Origin: Bacteroidaceae bacterium
GTDB lineage: Bacteria > Bacteroidota > Bacteroidia > Bacteroidales > Bacteroidaceae
Assembly (NCBI GenBank): GCA_017442185.1
Contig: JAFSAT010000036.1
Coordinates: forward strand, 1 to 64,000
Length of the DNA stretch: 64,000 nucleotides
Direction: 5' to 3'
This document shows, one piece after another, positions 30,931-39,782 of the stretch. The position numbers and the translations under genes are program-made. The notes below the pieces were generated by a model that saw only the letters and a program-made list of their open reading frames with translations, was not told where the DNA came from and searched no databases. The first letter of the stretch is position 1; every line of letters begins with the position of its first letter.

Positions 30931-31645
30931 TGCCATATTCGACTTAGGGGAAGAGCTTCTCGGTGCAAATATAGCACAGTCGCACGCGGGAGGTACGTTA
31001 ATCAATATGGTAGGAGTGGGCGACCTGCTGATGGGATTCCTTATGAACCTATTCTTCGTGGGAATAGTGGTACGATGCTTCTACTACCCGAAATGCAAAC
31101 GAAGCGAGTTTTTCTTCACATTCATACTTATAGCAATAAGTATATTCCTGCTGATATATCTTTTGGGAGGAATAAAACTTAAGACAGGTTTTGCACTCGG
31201 ACTGTTTGCAATATTCAGCATCATACGCTACCGCACCGAGCAGGTAGCCATACGCGAAATGACATACCTGTTCATAATAATAGCCATGAGCGCCATAAAC
31301 GGCCTTGTGATGGAGGAGCTGAGTTACAGCGAGATGATTACAGCCAACCTCCTATTCATTTTCTCAATATGGTTGTGCGAGAGCAGACTCTTCATTCGTC
31401 ATCTATCATACAAAATAATAAAATACGATAATATAAAGCTCATAACCCCCGACAAAGAGCAAGAGCTTATCGAAGACCTCAAGAAACGTACCGGCCTTGA
31501 CATTGTCAGCGTAGAGGTGGGCAGCATAGATTTCCTGAAAGACGCATCTCTTGTTAAAATATATTATCGTTCTCAGAATAACACTTCAAACACAGTAGAC
31601 ACCATATTAAAATCTCCGACAGATGAATACAAACTCAAAAATTAA
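30884..31645 (+). CDS. DUF4956-type integral membrane protein
   Basis: The 253 residues have about five membrane segments (47-67, 77-95, 101-114, 127-144, 149-165) and a cytosolic C-terminal domain of about 80 residues. The conserved-looking heart is GFALGLFAIFSIIRYRTEQ followed by VAIREMTYLF. DUF4956 proteins often sit beside VTC-domain genes in bacteria, as here, where the two genes overlap by 47 bases. This suggests that polymer synthesis is coupled to membrane passage or sensing. No catalytic motif is seen, and a transport role is inference. Confidence 0.85.
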   Translation: MEQITTLMAQGSIFLNAIFDLGEELLGANIAQSHAGGTLINMVGVGDLLMGFLMNLFFVGIVVRCFYYPKCKRSEFFFTFILIAISIFLLIYLLGGIKLKTGFALGLFAIFSIIRYRTEQVAIREMTYLFIIIAMSAINGLVMEELSYSEMITANLLFIFSIWLCESRLFIRHLSYKIIKYDNIKLITPDKEQELIEDLKKRTGLDIVSVEVGSIDFLKDASLVKIYYRSQNNTSNTVDTILKSPTDEYKLKN

Positions 31646-32477
31646 AAAACTTGCGGCATACGCTGCAGCAATAGCACTTACACTTGCACCAATGTGCAAG
31701 GCACACGCCGAGAGTGACGACTTTGGAATTTGGAGCAGCATAGAAGCAAAGAAAAAACTGACCGATAAGCTCTCATTCTCAATAGAGGGAGAATTACGCA
31801 CGATAAGCGGAGTACAAGAGATTGATCGCCGCGCATTAGGGCTATCCATGAGCTATAAAGTTCTCGACTGGCTCAAGGCCGACCTTGGCTACATATATAT
31901 ACAATCGTTCAACGCCACTGAAAAAAAGTTGAAAGAGATAGCAGGGCCCGACGCCGACGGCAACGAACTTTGGAACTACAATGTCGACCACTCCTATTGG
32001 GAAGAGAGAGACCGCTTTTATGCACAGCTCACCGCAAGCTGGAAGATTGGCCGCATAAAATTCTCTCTACGTGAACGCCTTCAATATCAATACACCCACA
32101 GCGCTTTGATATATGAAGATAAATATCGCTACGAATTAACCGACATAAACGACCCCAACGCCTATTTTACTCCAAAAGACGAATTTCCCGAAAGCTCACC
32201 CGAAATTAAAGACAGCAAGCACAATACAGTGCTACGCTCACGTCTGACGGCAAAATGGGACATACGCAAATGCAAAATAGAACCATTTGCATCGGTAGAA
32301 CTGTTCACACGCACCGACGAATGGCGCGGCCACGACAAATTGAGATACCGCATAGGTGCCGACTACAAAATAGACAAAAAGAACGACATTACATTATACT
32401 ACATGTTCCAGGACAACCATTCAAGTGACAATCCGGCCGGCCATGCAATAGGAATCGGCTACACATTTGAATTATAA
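31623..32477 (+). CDS. DUF2490-type outer-membrane protein
   Basis: The 284 residues start with a signal peptide (about 1-28, ending KAHA). Amphipathic beta-strands follow (WSSIEAKKKLTDKLSFSIEG, later SVELFTRTDEWRG), and the protein ends in a typical barrel terminus GHAIGIGYTFEL with aromatic last strand residues. This matches the DUF2490 barrel family. It overlaps the membrane gene upstream by 23 bases, so translation is coupled. A pore or anchor in the outer membrane for the operon's product is a reasonable inference. Confidence 0.82.
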   Translation: MNTNSKIKKLAAYAAAIALTLAPMCKAHAESDDFGIWSSIEAKKKLTDKLSFSIEGELRTISGVQEIDRRALGLSMSYKVLDWLKADLGYIYIQSFNATEKKLKEIAGPDADGNELWNYNVDHSYWEERDRFYAQLTASWKIGRIKFSLRERLQYQYTHSALIYEDKYRYELTDINDPNAYFTPKDEFPESSPEIKDSKHNTVLRSRLTAKWDIRKCKIEPFASVELFTRTDEWRGHDKLRYRIGADYKIDKKNDITLYYMFQDNHSSDNPAGHAIGIGYTFEL

Positions 32478-32490
32478 CATCCCGACAAAT

Positions 32491-32964
32491 ATGAAAAAAA
32501 TATATATGCTGATAATTATGGCAATGATAGCCCTGCCCAATCTTGCTCAGCAAGAGAATTTGCATCTTGTCATAGAAAAAAGCGACAACAGCACTCAAAG
32601 CATAGCCCTTGACGCACTGCAACGCATCACATTCAGCGGTACAACCGTAAACATAGAGCAAACCGACGGGAATACCCTTAAAAACGAAATGAGCGATATA
32701 ATGCGTATAGCGGCATACACAGGCGAGACAAGCCTGACAACAGTGAAAGCCAACGATAAAAATCTCATACAATATATCTCATCGGACGAGATTTCAGTAA
32801 ACGCACCGGCAGGCTCCATAATAGAGATTTACAGCGTCAACGGAAGCCACATAAGCACAACCCGCCAATATTCAGACAATGGCACACTAAGCATTGCGGC
32901 ACTTCCCAAAGGCATATACCTGTTGCGCACCAATGGTAGAACATATAAATTCTTGAAACGATGA
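32491..32964 (+). CDS. Small secreted protein with Por-secretion-like C-terminal tail
   Basis: From the ATG at 32491 it has 157 residues with a signal peptide (about 1-20, LPNLAQ). The frame is open from 32467, overlapping the previous gene, but those extra residues would precede the signal peptide. The middle (VIEKSDNSTQSIALDALQ, RITFSG) matches the theme at the start of the next protein. The C-terminal 70 residues (IEIYSVNGSHIS, LPKGIYLLRTNGRTYKFLKR) are a beta-sandwich tail like those for type IX-style sorting. It ends overlapping the next start by 4 bases. The function is unknown. Confidence 0.78.
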   Translation: MKKIYMLIIMAMIALPNLAQQENLHLVIEKSDNSTQSIALDALQRITFSGTTVNIEQTDGNTLKNEMSDIMRIAAYTGETSLTTVKANDKNLIQYISSDEISVNAPAGSIIEIYSVNGSHISTTRQYSDNGTLSIAALPKGIYLLRTNGRTYKFLKR

Positions 32965-34643
32965 AAAAGATTCTGCTACTGATAACCATAATAAGCATCG
33001 CATGCAGCACGCAAGCACAGTCGTTTCATGTGTGCAACAGCAACGGCACGACACTCGAAATACCTGTAAAAGAGAATAAAGAGATAACGTTTGATACAGC
33101 ACAACGGCTCATAAATTTTCATAATTCGGGAAACATCAGACACAGTTTTGCAACCGACCATGTAAAGAGCATCGAAATGCAGCAGCCCACCAACGGCAGT
33201 AGGCTAAGCTACGATTTAGAGCCACAGGTGAACACATACGATATTGACGAAATCATATATAACAATATAGTAGAAACCATAATCACCGACGAAACAATAG
33301 ACGAGGCCGGCGACTTCATAGAAAACTACACGCCCGAAAAACGTGTTACAATAACATTCAACGAAACAGGCATAAATATAACGCCGGCCACCACAAGCGG
33401 CATCACCTTTGAAACAAAAAACAACACACACCTCACAGTAAGTTCCACAACAGGCAAGGTGCAATATATAATAAAAGGAAAATGCAGCAACGGCTCCATA
33501 AAGTTTTACAGTGAAAAAAAATTCCAACTTATGTTGGGCGGTATTGAGCTTACCAACCCCACCGGGCCCGCCATAAACATACAAACAGGAAAAACAGTAT
33601 ACTTCACCATAGGCAACGCCACCGACAACAGTTTGTGCGACGGTGCAACATATTCTGCTCCTGTCACCACAAACGGAGAAGAAGAGGATCAAAAGGGAAC
33701 AATCTTCAGCGAGGGGCAATTAATATTCAATGGCACAGGCACCCTCAATGTAACCGCCCTCGGAGGACACGCTATATGCAGCGACGATTACATTCGCATA
33801 CGCAGCGGAAAGATAAACATCCTCTCGGCCCTCAAAGACGGCTTTCATACAAACGACATGTTCCGCGTAGGCACCACTGCAAAATCCGAGCCTGTCATTA
33901 ACGTTAATTCCACAGGCGATGCCATAGACTGCTGCAAAGGAGAAATAATAATCGAAGCAGGAAAACTTACACTAAACAGTGGAGGCGAAGCTATAAAAGC
34001 ATCATACGAAGAAGCTGTACCCGACACTCTGATAACACCAAACGTAAGAATCAACGGCGGCCGCATAATAATCACAACAAGTGGAGTAAAAAGCTCGGCA
34101 GTAAAAGCCACCGGAAGCTACATACAAACAGACGGATTCATACAGGCAACAGTATCGGGCAACGGCTCTAAAATAATAAACTGCGACGGCGAAGTGCTAT
34201 TCAACAATGGTACACTTATTGGATTTGCACACGGCACACAACATGCTGCCGATACTACATCGGCCGGAGGAATCAAGTGCGAGGGCAACATGCAGATTGC
34301 CGGCGGTATACTAAAGATAAAATGCACAGGCGAAGGAGCAAAAGCCATAAACTGCAATGGAGATATAACAATTGACGGCAACGATGCAGCCGAGGTTACA
34401 CTGCTATCCATTGCAAAGAATGATAACACCACCGAGGATGACAAAAAATCGCGTGCAATATCCTGCGCAGGCTTCACACAAAATGGCAATACCGTACAAC
34501 TATACTCCTACGACAAGGCCATATCCGCCGCATCCGTCACACTCACAAACGGAACACTGCATGCCATCAGCACCAATGACACAAAACCCATAAATGTGGA
34601 TATTACACAATCGGGAGGATGGCTGATGACAAAAGGAGAATAG
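32961..34643 (+). CDS. Secreted beta-helix protein, Cthe_2159-like carbohydrate-binding domain
   Basis: The 560 residues begin with a signal peptide (about 1-20; Cys15 leaves lipidation possible). A short beta domain follows, then from about 115 a repetitive right-handed beta-helix with coils such as GGHAICSDDYIRIRSGKINI, STGDAIDCCKGEIIIEAGKL and GAKAINCNGDITIDG. This is the pattern of Cthe_2159-type (DUF4353) domains, known to bind acidic sugars or cellulose-like polymers with calcium. It is the last gene of the VTC operon, coupled by an ATGA overlap. It may hold or display the polymer, which is inference. Confidence 0.82.
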   Translation: MKKILLLITIISIACSTQAQSFHVCNSNGTTLEIPVKENKEITFDTAQRLINFHNSGNIRHSFATDHVKSIEMQQPTNGSRLSYDLEPQVNTYDIDEIIYNNIVETIITDETIDEAGDFIENYTPEKRVTITFNETGINITPATTSGITFETKNNTHLTVSSTTGKVQYIIKGKCSNGSIKFYSEKKFQLMLGGIELTNPTGPAINIQTGKTVYFTIGNATDNSLCDGATYSAPVTTNGEEEDQKGTIFSEGQLIFNGTGTLNVTALGGHAICSDDYIRIRSGKINILSALKDGFHTNDMFRVGTTAKSEPVINVNSTGDAIDCCKGEIIIEAGKLTLNSGGEAIKASYEEAVPDTLITPNVRINGGRIIITTSGVKSSAVKATGSYIQTDGFIQATVSGNGSKIINCDGEVLFNNGTLIGFAHGTQHAADTTSAGGIKCEGNMQIAGGILKIKCTGEGAKAINCNGDITIDGNDAAEVTLLSIAKNDNTTEDDKKSRAISCAGFTQNGNTVQLYSYDKAISAASVTLTNGTLHAISTNDTKPINVDITQSGGWLMTKGE

Positions 34644-34701
34644 AGACCAAGCATAGAGGATTTTTAAAAATCGTGACCAAGCAAAAAAAGTCACATTCTG
34701 C

Positions 34702-34747
34702 AAAGAGCGCCCCCGACATAGCACATACTCTGTCGGGGGCGCTCTTT
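34702..34747. terminator. GC-rich bidirectional terminator after the VTC operon
   Basis: Seventeen-base arms 34702-34718 and 34731-34747 pair perfectly (GCGCCCCCGACA core) around a 12-base loop, with AAAG and CTTT at the outer ends. It stands between the VTC operon and convergent tex. Confidence 0.92.
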
Positions 34748-34825
34748 CATGTATTACTTTTTATCCGGCCCGGGCAAGAATGAAATTCAATTTTCACACT
34801 TCATGAATATTCCAGCCTGCACATC

Positions 34826-36937
34826 TTACAGCCCTTTCATTGATAGACTTATTCGCTTACGTTTGAGGTCGACATCCATCACGCGCACCATAACCTGCTG
34901 CCCCAATCTGACAATATCCGATGGTGATGACACAAACTTATCGGCCAACTGCGATATATGCACCAACCCATCTTGATGCACCCCTATATTTACAAATGCT
35001 CCAAAGGCCGTCACATTAGAGACAAGCCCGGGGAGCAACATTCCCGGACGCAAATCCTCAATTGTGTGCACATTGGAGTCGAATGAAAAGGCCTTGGCCT
35101 GCTCACGAGGGTCAAGCCCGCGCTTATTAAGAGCCTCCATTATGTCGTTAAGCGTGGGCATTCCCACTTTCTCCGTAACATATTTAGAGAGCTGTACCCC
35201 GTTACGCACATCGGCATCTGTTATAAATCGCTCTAACGACACCCCGGCATCCTCGGCCATTTGCTGTACCACAGAGTAAGACTCGGGATGAACCGCAGTG
35301 CTGTCGAGCAATTCATCACCGCCTATGACACGTAAAAACCCCGCAGCCTGCTCAAAGGCTTTTGCACCCAGACGCGGAACTTTCAACAGCTCTCGCCGCG
35401 AGTGAAAATTACCATTCGCAGCACGATAACGCACTATATTCTCGGCAAGAGAGGGGCCTAAGCCCGATATATAAGTAAGAATCTGCTTGGTGGCGGTGTT
35501 CACATTCACCCCCACCTTATTCACACAGCTCTCTACCACGGTGTTCAACCGTTCTTTGAGCTTTGTTTGGTCGACACTATGCTGATACTGCCCGACACCG
35601 ATTGAGCGCGGTTCTATTTTCACAAGCTCGGACAGAGGGTCAATCAAACGACGCCCTATGGAGACGGCACCGCGCACAGTAACATCCTCATCGGGAAATT
35701 CCTCGCGAGCCACCGCCGATGCAGAATATACCGAAGCTCCATCCTCGTTCACCGAAAAGAGATCGGGAGACAACCCCAAACCGCGCACAAAGTCCTCTGT
35801 CTCACGCCCTGCCGTACCGTTACCTATTGCAAAGGCTTCTACTCCATAATCACTCACCCAAGCGGAAATCTTAGCCGCAGCCTCTTCGCGGTTATTATAC
35901 GGCGGATGAGGATATATGACAGAATGTAGCATAAGATTACCTTGTGAATCAAGCAGCACAACTTTGCATCCTGTACGGAATCCGGGGTCGATGGCAAGCA
36001 CCCTCTTCTGTCCCAACGGCGAGGAGAGGAGCAACTGACGCAGATTGTCGGCAAACACCGCAATAGCCTCTTCATCGGCACGCTCTTTTGTATTATTCAT
36101 AGTCTCATTTTCGATAGAGGGTGCCAGAAGGCGTTTGAATCCATCGGCCACTGCCGTGTGCATATATTGCGACGTTGTTGAACTTCGACGTATGAAACGC
36201 CTTTCGAGCAGTTCGACAGCCTCATCATTGTCTACACTTATTGAGAGACGAAGAAACCCCTCCTCTTCGCCACGCATCATAGCCAGCAGACGATGCGAAG
36301 AGACACGCGCCACAGGTTCGCTCCACTCATAATAATCGGAATACTTTATACCGTCGGCCTCTTTGCCTTTAACAACCTTTGAAACAATAGAGCCACGCTG
36401 TTTGAACAGACGTCGCACTGCATTACGTGCACCCTCATCCTCCGAAACACGTTCAGCAATAATATCACACGCACCGGCAATGGCATCCTCGGCCGAGGGA
36501 ACCTCCTCTCTAATATAATCACAGGCATCATCTGCAATATTACGCGCCTGCTGCAACATTATGGCATCGGCAAGCGGTTCCAGCCCACGCTCGCGCGCTA
36601 TTGTCGCACGCGTCCTGCGTTTGGGACGATAAGGAAGATATATATCCTCCAGCTCTACCGGGTCGAAACAAGCATCTATACGCCCTTTCAGCTCGGGTGT
36701 CAACTTACCCTGCTCTTCAATCGTAGCCACAACAGTGTGCTTACGCTGCATCAATGTCTGCAATTTCTCATACAGCTCCTTGATGGCACCTATTGCCACC
36801 TCGTCCAAAGAGCCTGTGGCCTCTTTTCGGTAACGAGCAATGAAAGGGACGGTTGCACCATCCTCAAGCAGTTCAACAGTGTTTTTTACTCTGTCGGCAG
36901 CAATTCCCAACTGCCCCGCAATTATTTTTATCAGCAT
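34826..36937 (-). CDS. tex: Tex-family RNA-binding transcription accessory protein
   Basis: This 703-residue cytosolic nucleic-acid-binding protein is related to eukaryotic Spt6. Regions in order are an N-terminal helical part with TVPFIARYRKEATGSLDE (about 29-46), a YqgF-like RNase H fold (LAIDPGFRTGCKVVLLD, about 320), tandem helix-hairpin-helix (YISGLGPSLAENIVRYR and VPRLGAKAFEQAAGFL, about 480-540), and a C-terminal S1 domain (about 630-703; GLVSNVTAFGAFVNIG, HISQLADKFV). Length and order are normal. It is a single gene. Confidence 0.95.
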   Translation of the reverse strand: MLIKIIAGQLGIAADRVKNTVELLEDGATVPFIARYRKEATGSLDEVAIGAIKELYEKLQTLMQRKHTVVATIEEQGKLTPELKGRIDACFDPVELEDIYLPYRPKRRTRATIARERGLEPLADAIMLQQARNIADDACDYIREEVPSAEDAIAGACDIIAERVSEDEGARNAVRRLFKQRGSIVSKVVKGKEADGIKYSDYYEWSEPVARVSSHRLLAMMRGEEEGFLRLSISVDNDEAVELLERRFIRRSSTTSQYMHTAVADGFKRLLAPSIENETMNNTKERADEEAIAVFADNLRQLLLSSPLGQKRVLAIDPGFRTGCKVVLLDSQGNLMLHSVIYPHPPYNNREEAAAKISAWVSDYGVEAFAIGNGTAGRETEDFVRGLGLSPDLFSVNEDGASVYSASAVAREEFPDEDVTVRGAVSIGRRLIDPLSELVKIEPRSIGVGQYQHSVDQTKLKERLNTVVESCVNKVGVNVNTATKQILTYISGLGPSLAENIVRYRAANGNFHSRRELLKVPRLGAKAFEQAAGFLRVIGGDELLDSTAVHPESYSVVQQMAEDAGVSLERFITDADVRNGVQLSKYVTEKVGMPTLNDIMEALNKRGLDPREQAKAFSFDSNVHTIEDLRPGMLLPGLVSNVTAFGAFVNIGVHQDGLVHISQLADKFVSSPSDIVRLGQQVMVRVMDVDLKRKRISLSMKGL

Positions 36938-36966
36938 ACAAATATCACTAAAATTATATATAAAGG

Positions 36967-36974
36967 CGAAGATA
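36967..36974 (-). promoter_or_regulatory. Possible -7 box of tex
   Basis: TATCTTCG on the minus strand, about 30 bases before the tex ATG, is the same variant seen before secA and the GH110 gene. No -33 match lies at the ideal distance. Confidence 0.45.
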
Positions 36975-36990
36975 CGGCAAAATAGCGAAA

Positions 36991-37036
36991 AATATCAGAA
37001 ATTTAAACAGCTTATTACTTAAAAACAGTTTAATTC
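36991..37036 (-). repeat. End fragment of the dispersed intergenic repeat
   Basis: AAATTTAAACAGCTTATTA (about 36999-37017) matches the repeat's inverted end, and AAACAGTTTAA follows at about 37023-37033. No core is present, so this is a remnant or a chance echo of the end sequence. It lies between divergent tex and tkt. Confidence 0.4.
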
Positions 37037-37120
37037 ACCATTAAATATAATTTAAACCACCTTGTCACAGAATAAAAACCCCGTTTATTAGAATAGTTTC
37101 AAAAAACAGTCGGCAAATAT

Positions 37121-37152
37121 TTTCCTCAATCCAACAAAATATACTACTTTTG
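37121..37152 (+). promoter_or_regulatory. Promoter of tkt-rpiB
   Basis: TTTC (37121-37124), a 20-base spacer and TACTTTTG (37145-37152), a full -7 match, give a leader of about 48 bases. Confidence 0.7.
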
Positions 37153-37206
37153 CAAAATATAATACCAACATTAAGAATAAACACTGTTTAACTAACCATA
37201 CATCGT

Positions 37207-39222
37207 ATGAACAGCACAGAACTGATGAACAAGGCAGCGGACAACATCCGTATCCTCACTGCCGCCATGGTAGAAAAAGCAAAATCGGGACACCCGGGAG
37301 GAGCAATGGGTGGAGCAGATTTTATCAACGTACTATACTCGGAGTTCCTTATACACGACCCCGACAACCCACTTTGGGAGGGGCGCGACCGCTTCTTCCT
37401 CGACCCCGGACACATGTCACCCATGCTCTATTCAGTTCTTGCCCTGAGCGATAAATACACTATGGAAGACCTTAAGCAGTTGCGCCAATGGAAGAGCAAC
37501 TGCCCCGGACACCCCGAGGTGAATTTTGCCCGCGGAATAGAGAACACATCCGGCCCGTTGGGTCAAGGCCACACATACGCAGTGGGTGCAGCCATTGCAG
37601 CCAAATTCCTCGAAGCACGTTTAGGCAGCGAGGTGATGGGACAAACCATATACGCCTTTATCTCAGATGGCGGTATACAAGAAGAGATATCACAAGGAGC
37701 AGGCCGCATGGCCGGTTATCTTAAGCTCGACAACCTGATAATGTTCTACGACGCCAATCAAATACAGTTGTCGACACGATGCGACCAAGTGATGTTCGAG
37801 GACACAGCCAAAAAGTATGAAGCATGGGGCTGGAAAGTCATCACCATAGACGGCAACGACTGCAACGCCATACGCAAAGCACTCACCGAAGCAAAAGCAG
37901 AGAAAGAGCGCCCCACCCTAATCATCGGCAACACAGTAATGGGCAAAGGAGCACGCCGCGCCGATGGCAGCAGCTACGAATTTGACTGCGGCACACACGG
38001 TGCACCGTTAGGCGGAGACGCATACATAAACACAATAAAAAATTTAGGTGGCGACCTCGAAAACCCCTTTACCTTCTTCCCCGAGGTAAAAGCAATGTAC
38101 GACAAACGTTTGGCAGAGCTACGCACCATTGTAGCAGAGCGCAAACAACAAAAAGCAGTATGGGCTGCAAAAAATCCCGATAAAGCCATCCTGATGGCCG
38201 AGTGGTTTGCAGGCAAACAACCCACAATAGATTGGGCATCAATAGAACAAAAAGCCGATTCACCCACTCGCAACGCATCAGCACACATATTAGGCATACT
38301 CGCCGAGAACTATCCCAACATGATATGCTCATCGGCCGACCTCAGCAACAGCGACAAGACCGACGGGTTCCTAAAAAAGACACACGCCTTTGTACCCGGC
38401 GACTTCAGTGGAGCATTCCTACACGCAGGAGTATCGGAATTGACAATGGCCTGTCTGTGTATAGGAATGGCACTGCACGGCGGAGTGATAGCAGCCTGCG
38501 GAACATTCTTTGTATTCAGCGACTACATGAAGCCTGCCATACGCATGGCAGCCCTGATGGAACTTCCGGTGAAGTTCATTTGGTCTCACGACGCTTTCCG
38601 AGTAGGAGAAGACGGCCCCACACACGAGCCTGTGGAGCAAGAGGCACAGGTGCGACTGATGGAGAAAATCAAAAATCACAGTGGCAAAAATTCCATGCTT
38701 GTGCTGCGTCCTGCCGACGTGAACGAAGCCACCGAAGCATGGCGTTTGGCAATGGAAAACGACAACACCCCGACGGGTCTAATCTTCTCGCGTCAAAATG
38801 TGGCAAACCTACCCGAAGGCACCGACTACAAACAAGCCCGAAAGGGAGCATACATAATAGCCGGTTCCGACGAAGATTACGACGTTATACTTTTGGCCTC
38901 AGGTTCCGAAGTATCAACACTTGTCGAAGGAGCCAAACTGCTTAAAGCCGATGGAATAAAGACACGCATAGTATCCGTACCCTCCGAAGGCCTCTTCCGC
39001 ACACAAAGCAAGGAATACCAAGAGAGCATCCTTCCCACAGGAGCAAAAATATTCGGCCTTACAGCAGGACTGCCCGTAAACCTCGAAGGACTTGTGGGCG
39101 CAAACGGCAAAGTATACGGCCTTGGCTCATTCGGCTATTCAGCCCCCTACAAAGTACTCGACGAAAAGCTCGGCTTCACAGCAGAGAACGTATATAATCA
39201 AGTAAAGAGCATGTTGGCATGA
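37207..39222 (+). CDS. tkt: Transketolase
   Basis: This thiamine-diphosphate enzyme moves two-carbon units between ketose and aldose phosphates in the non-oxidative pentose phosphate pathway. The 671 residues include KSGHPGGAMGG (20-30), ENTSGPLGQGHTYAVG, the cofactor-binding SDGGIQEE with Asn later in FYDANQIQLS (the first residue is Ser where most have Gly), TPTGLIFSRQN and the C-terminal domain. FKSGHPG-type and EDGPTHEPVEQ segments mark the second domain, with the cofactor-activating glutamate near GVSELTMA. It overlaps rpiB by ATGA. Confidence 0.97.
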   Translation: MNSTELMNKAADNIRILTAAMVEKAKSGHPGGAMGGADFINVLYSEFLIHDPDNPLWEGRDRFFLDPGHMSPMLYSVLALSDKYTMEDLKQLRQWKSNCPGHPEVNFARGIENTSGPLGQGHTYAVGAAIAAKFLEARLGSEVMGQTIYAFISDGGIQEEISQGAGRMAGYLKLDNLIMFYDANQIQLSTRCDQVMFEDTAKKYEAWGWKVITIDGNDCNAIRKALTEAKAEKERPTLIIGNTVMGKGARRADGSSYEFDCGTHGAPLGGDAYINTIKNLGGDLENPFTFFPEVKAMYDKRLAELRTIVAERKQQKAVWAAKNPDKAILMAEWFAGKQPTIDWASIEQKADSPTRNASAHILGILAENYPNMICSSADLSNSDKTDGFLKKTHAFVPGDFSGAFLHAGVSELTMACLCIGMALHGGVIAACGTFFVFSDYMKPAIRMAALMELPVKFIWSHDAFRVGEDGPTHEPVEQEAQVRLMEKIKNHSGKNSMLVLRPADVNEATEAWRLAMENDNTPTGLIFSRQNVANLPEGTDYKQARKGAYIIAGSDEDYDVILLASGSEVSTLVEGAKLLKADGIKTRIVSVPSEGLFRTQSKEYQESILPTGAKIFGLTAGLPVNLEGLVGANGKVYGLGSFGYSAPYKVLDEKLGFTAENVYNQVKSMLA

Positions 39223-39653
39223 AAAAGACAATAGGACTTGCAAGCGACCACGCAGGATTTCCACTGAAAGAACATGTTAAAGAGTGGCTTACAGCCCGAG
39301 GATACGAATACAAAGACTTTGGTACACACAGCACCGACAGCTGCGACTACCCCCAATTCGGCCACGCATTGGCATCGGCGGTAGAGAGCGGCGAATGTCC
39401 CATGGGAATAGCCATCTGCGGAACAGGCAACGGCATTAACATGACAGTAAACCATCACAAAAGCATACGCGCAGCACTCTGCTGGATGCCCGAAATAGCT
39501 ACGCTTGCCCGACAACACAACGATGCAAACATTCTGGTTATGCCGGGACGCTTCATAGATGATGAGACAGCCGAAAAGTGCTTAGACACCTTCTTAAACA
39601 CAACATTTGAAGGCGGCAGACACCAAAGAAGAATAGACGCAATCCCCTGTTGA
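39219..39653 (+). CDS. rpiB: Ribose-5-phosphate isomerase B
   Basis: RpiB interconverts ribose-5-phosphate and ribulose-5-phosphate. The 144 residues show SDHAGFPLKEH (Asp10, His11), the catalytic-base Cys67 in ICGTGNGINMTVNHH, and RAALCWMPEIATLARQHNDANILVMPGRF. It may also accept other aldose phosphates, as some members do. It is coupled to transketolase by a 4-base overlap, so the two pathway enzymes are made together, and a hairpin follows. Confidence 0.96.
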   Translation: MKKTIGLASDHAGFPLKEHVKEWLTARGYEYKDFGTHSTDSCDYPQFGHALASAVESGECPMGIAICGTGNGINMTVNHHKSIRAALCWMPEIATLARQHNDANILVMPGRFIDDETAEKCLDTFLNTTFEGGRHQRRIDAIPC

Positions 39654-39674
39654 CAAGAAAAAAACAAAAAGCAA

Positions 39675-39711
39675 AGGTGTGATGGAAACATTTTCATCAC
39701 ACCTGATTTTA
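39675..39711 (+). terminator. Terminator of tkt-rpiB
   Basis: The arms AGGTGTGATG (39675-39684) and CATCACACCT (39695-39704) pair perfectly around a 10-base loop with internal A/T. T-rich sequence follows. Confidence 0.85.
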
Positions 39712-39782
39712 TATCATATACACAAAGCCCAAGAGCCATAAATAAGAATCCTCAAAAAAACAGACCGTAAAACAACATCCAA

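Noticed and set aside
37207..39222. Transketolase as inactive because its cofactor motif starts Ser-Asp-Gly
   Set aside because: The other cofactor and substrate residues are intact, and I believe this variant occurs in Bacteroidales transketolases.
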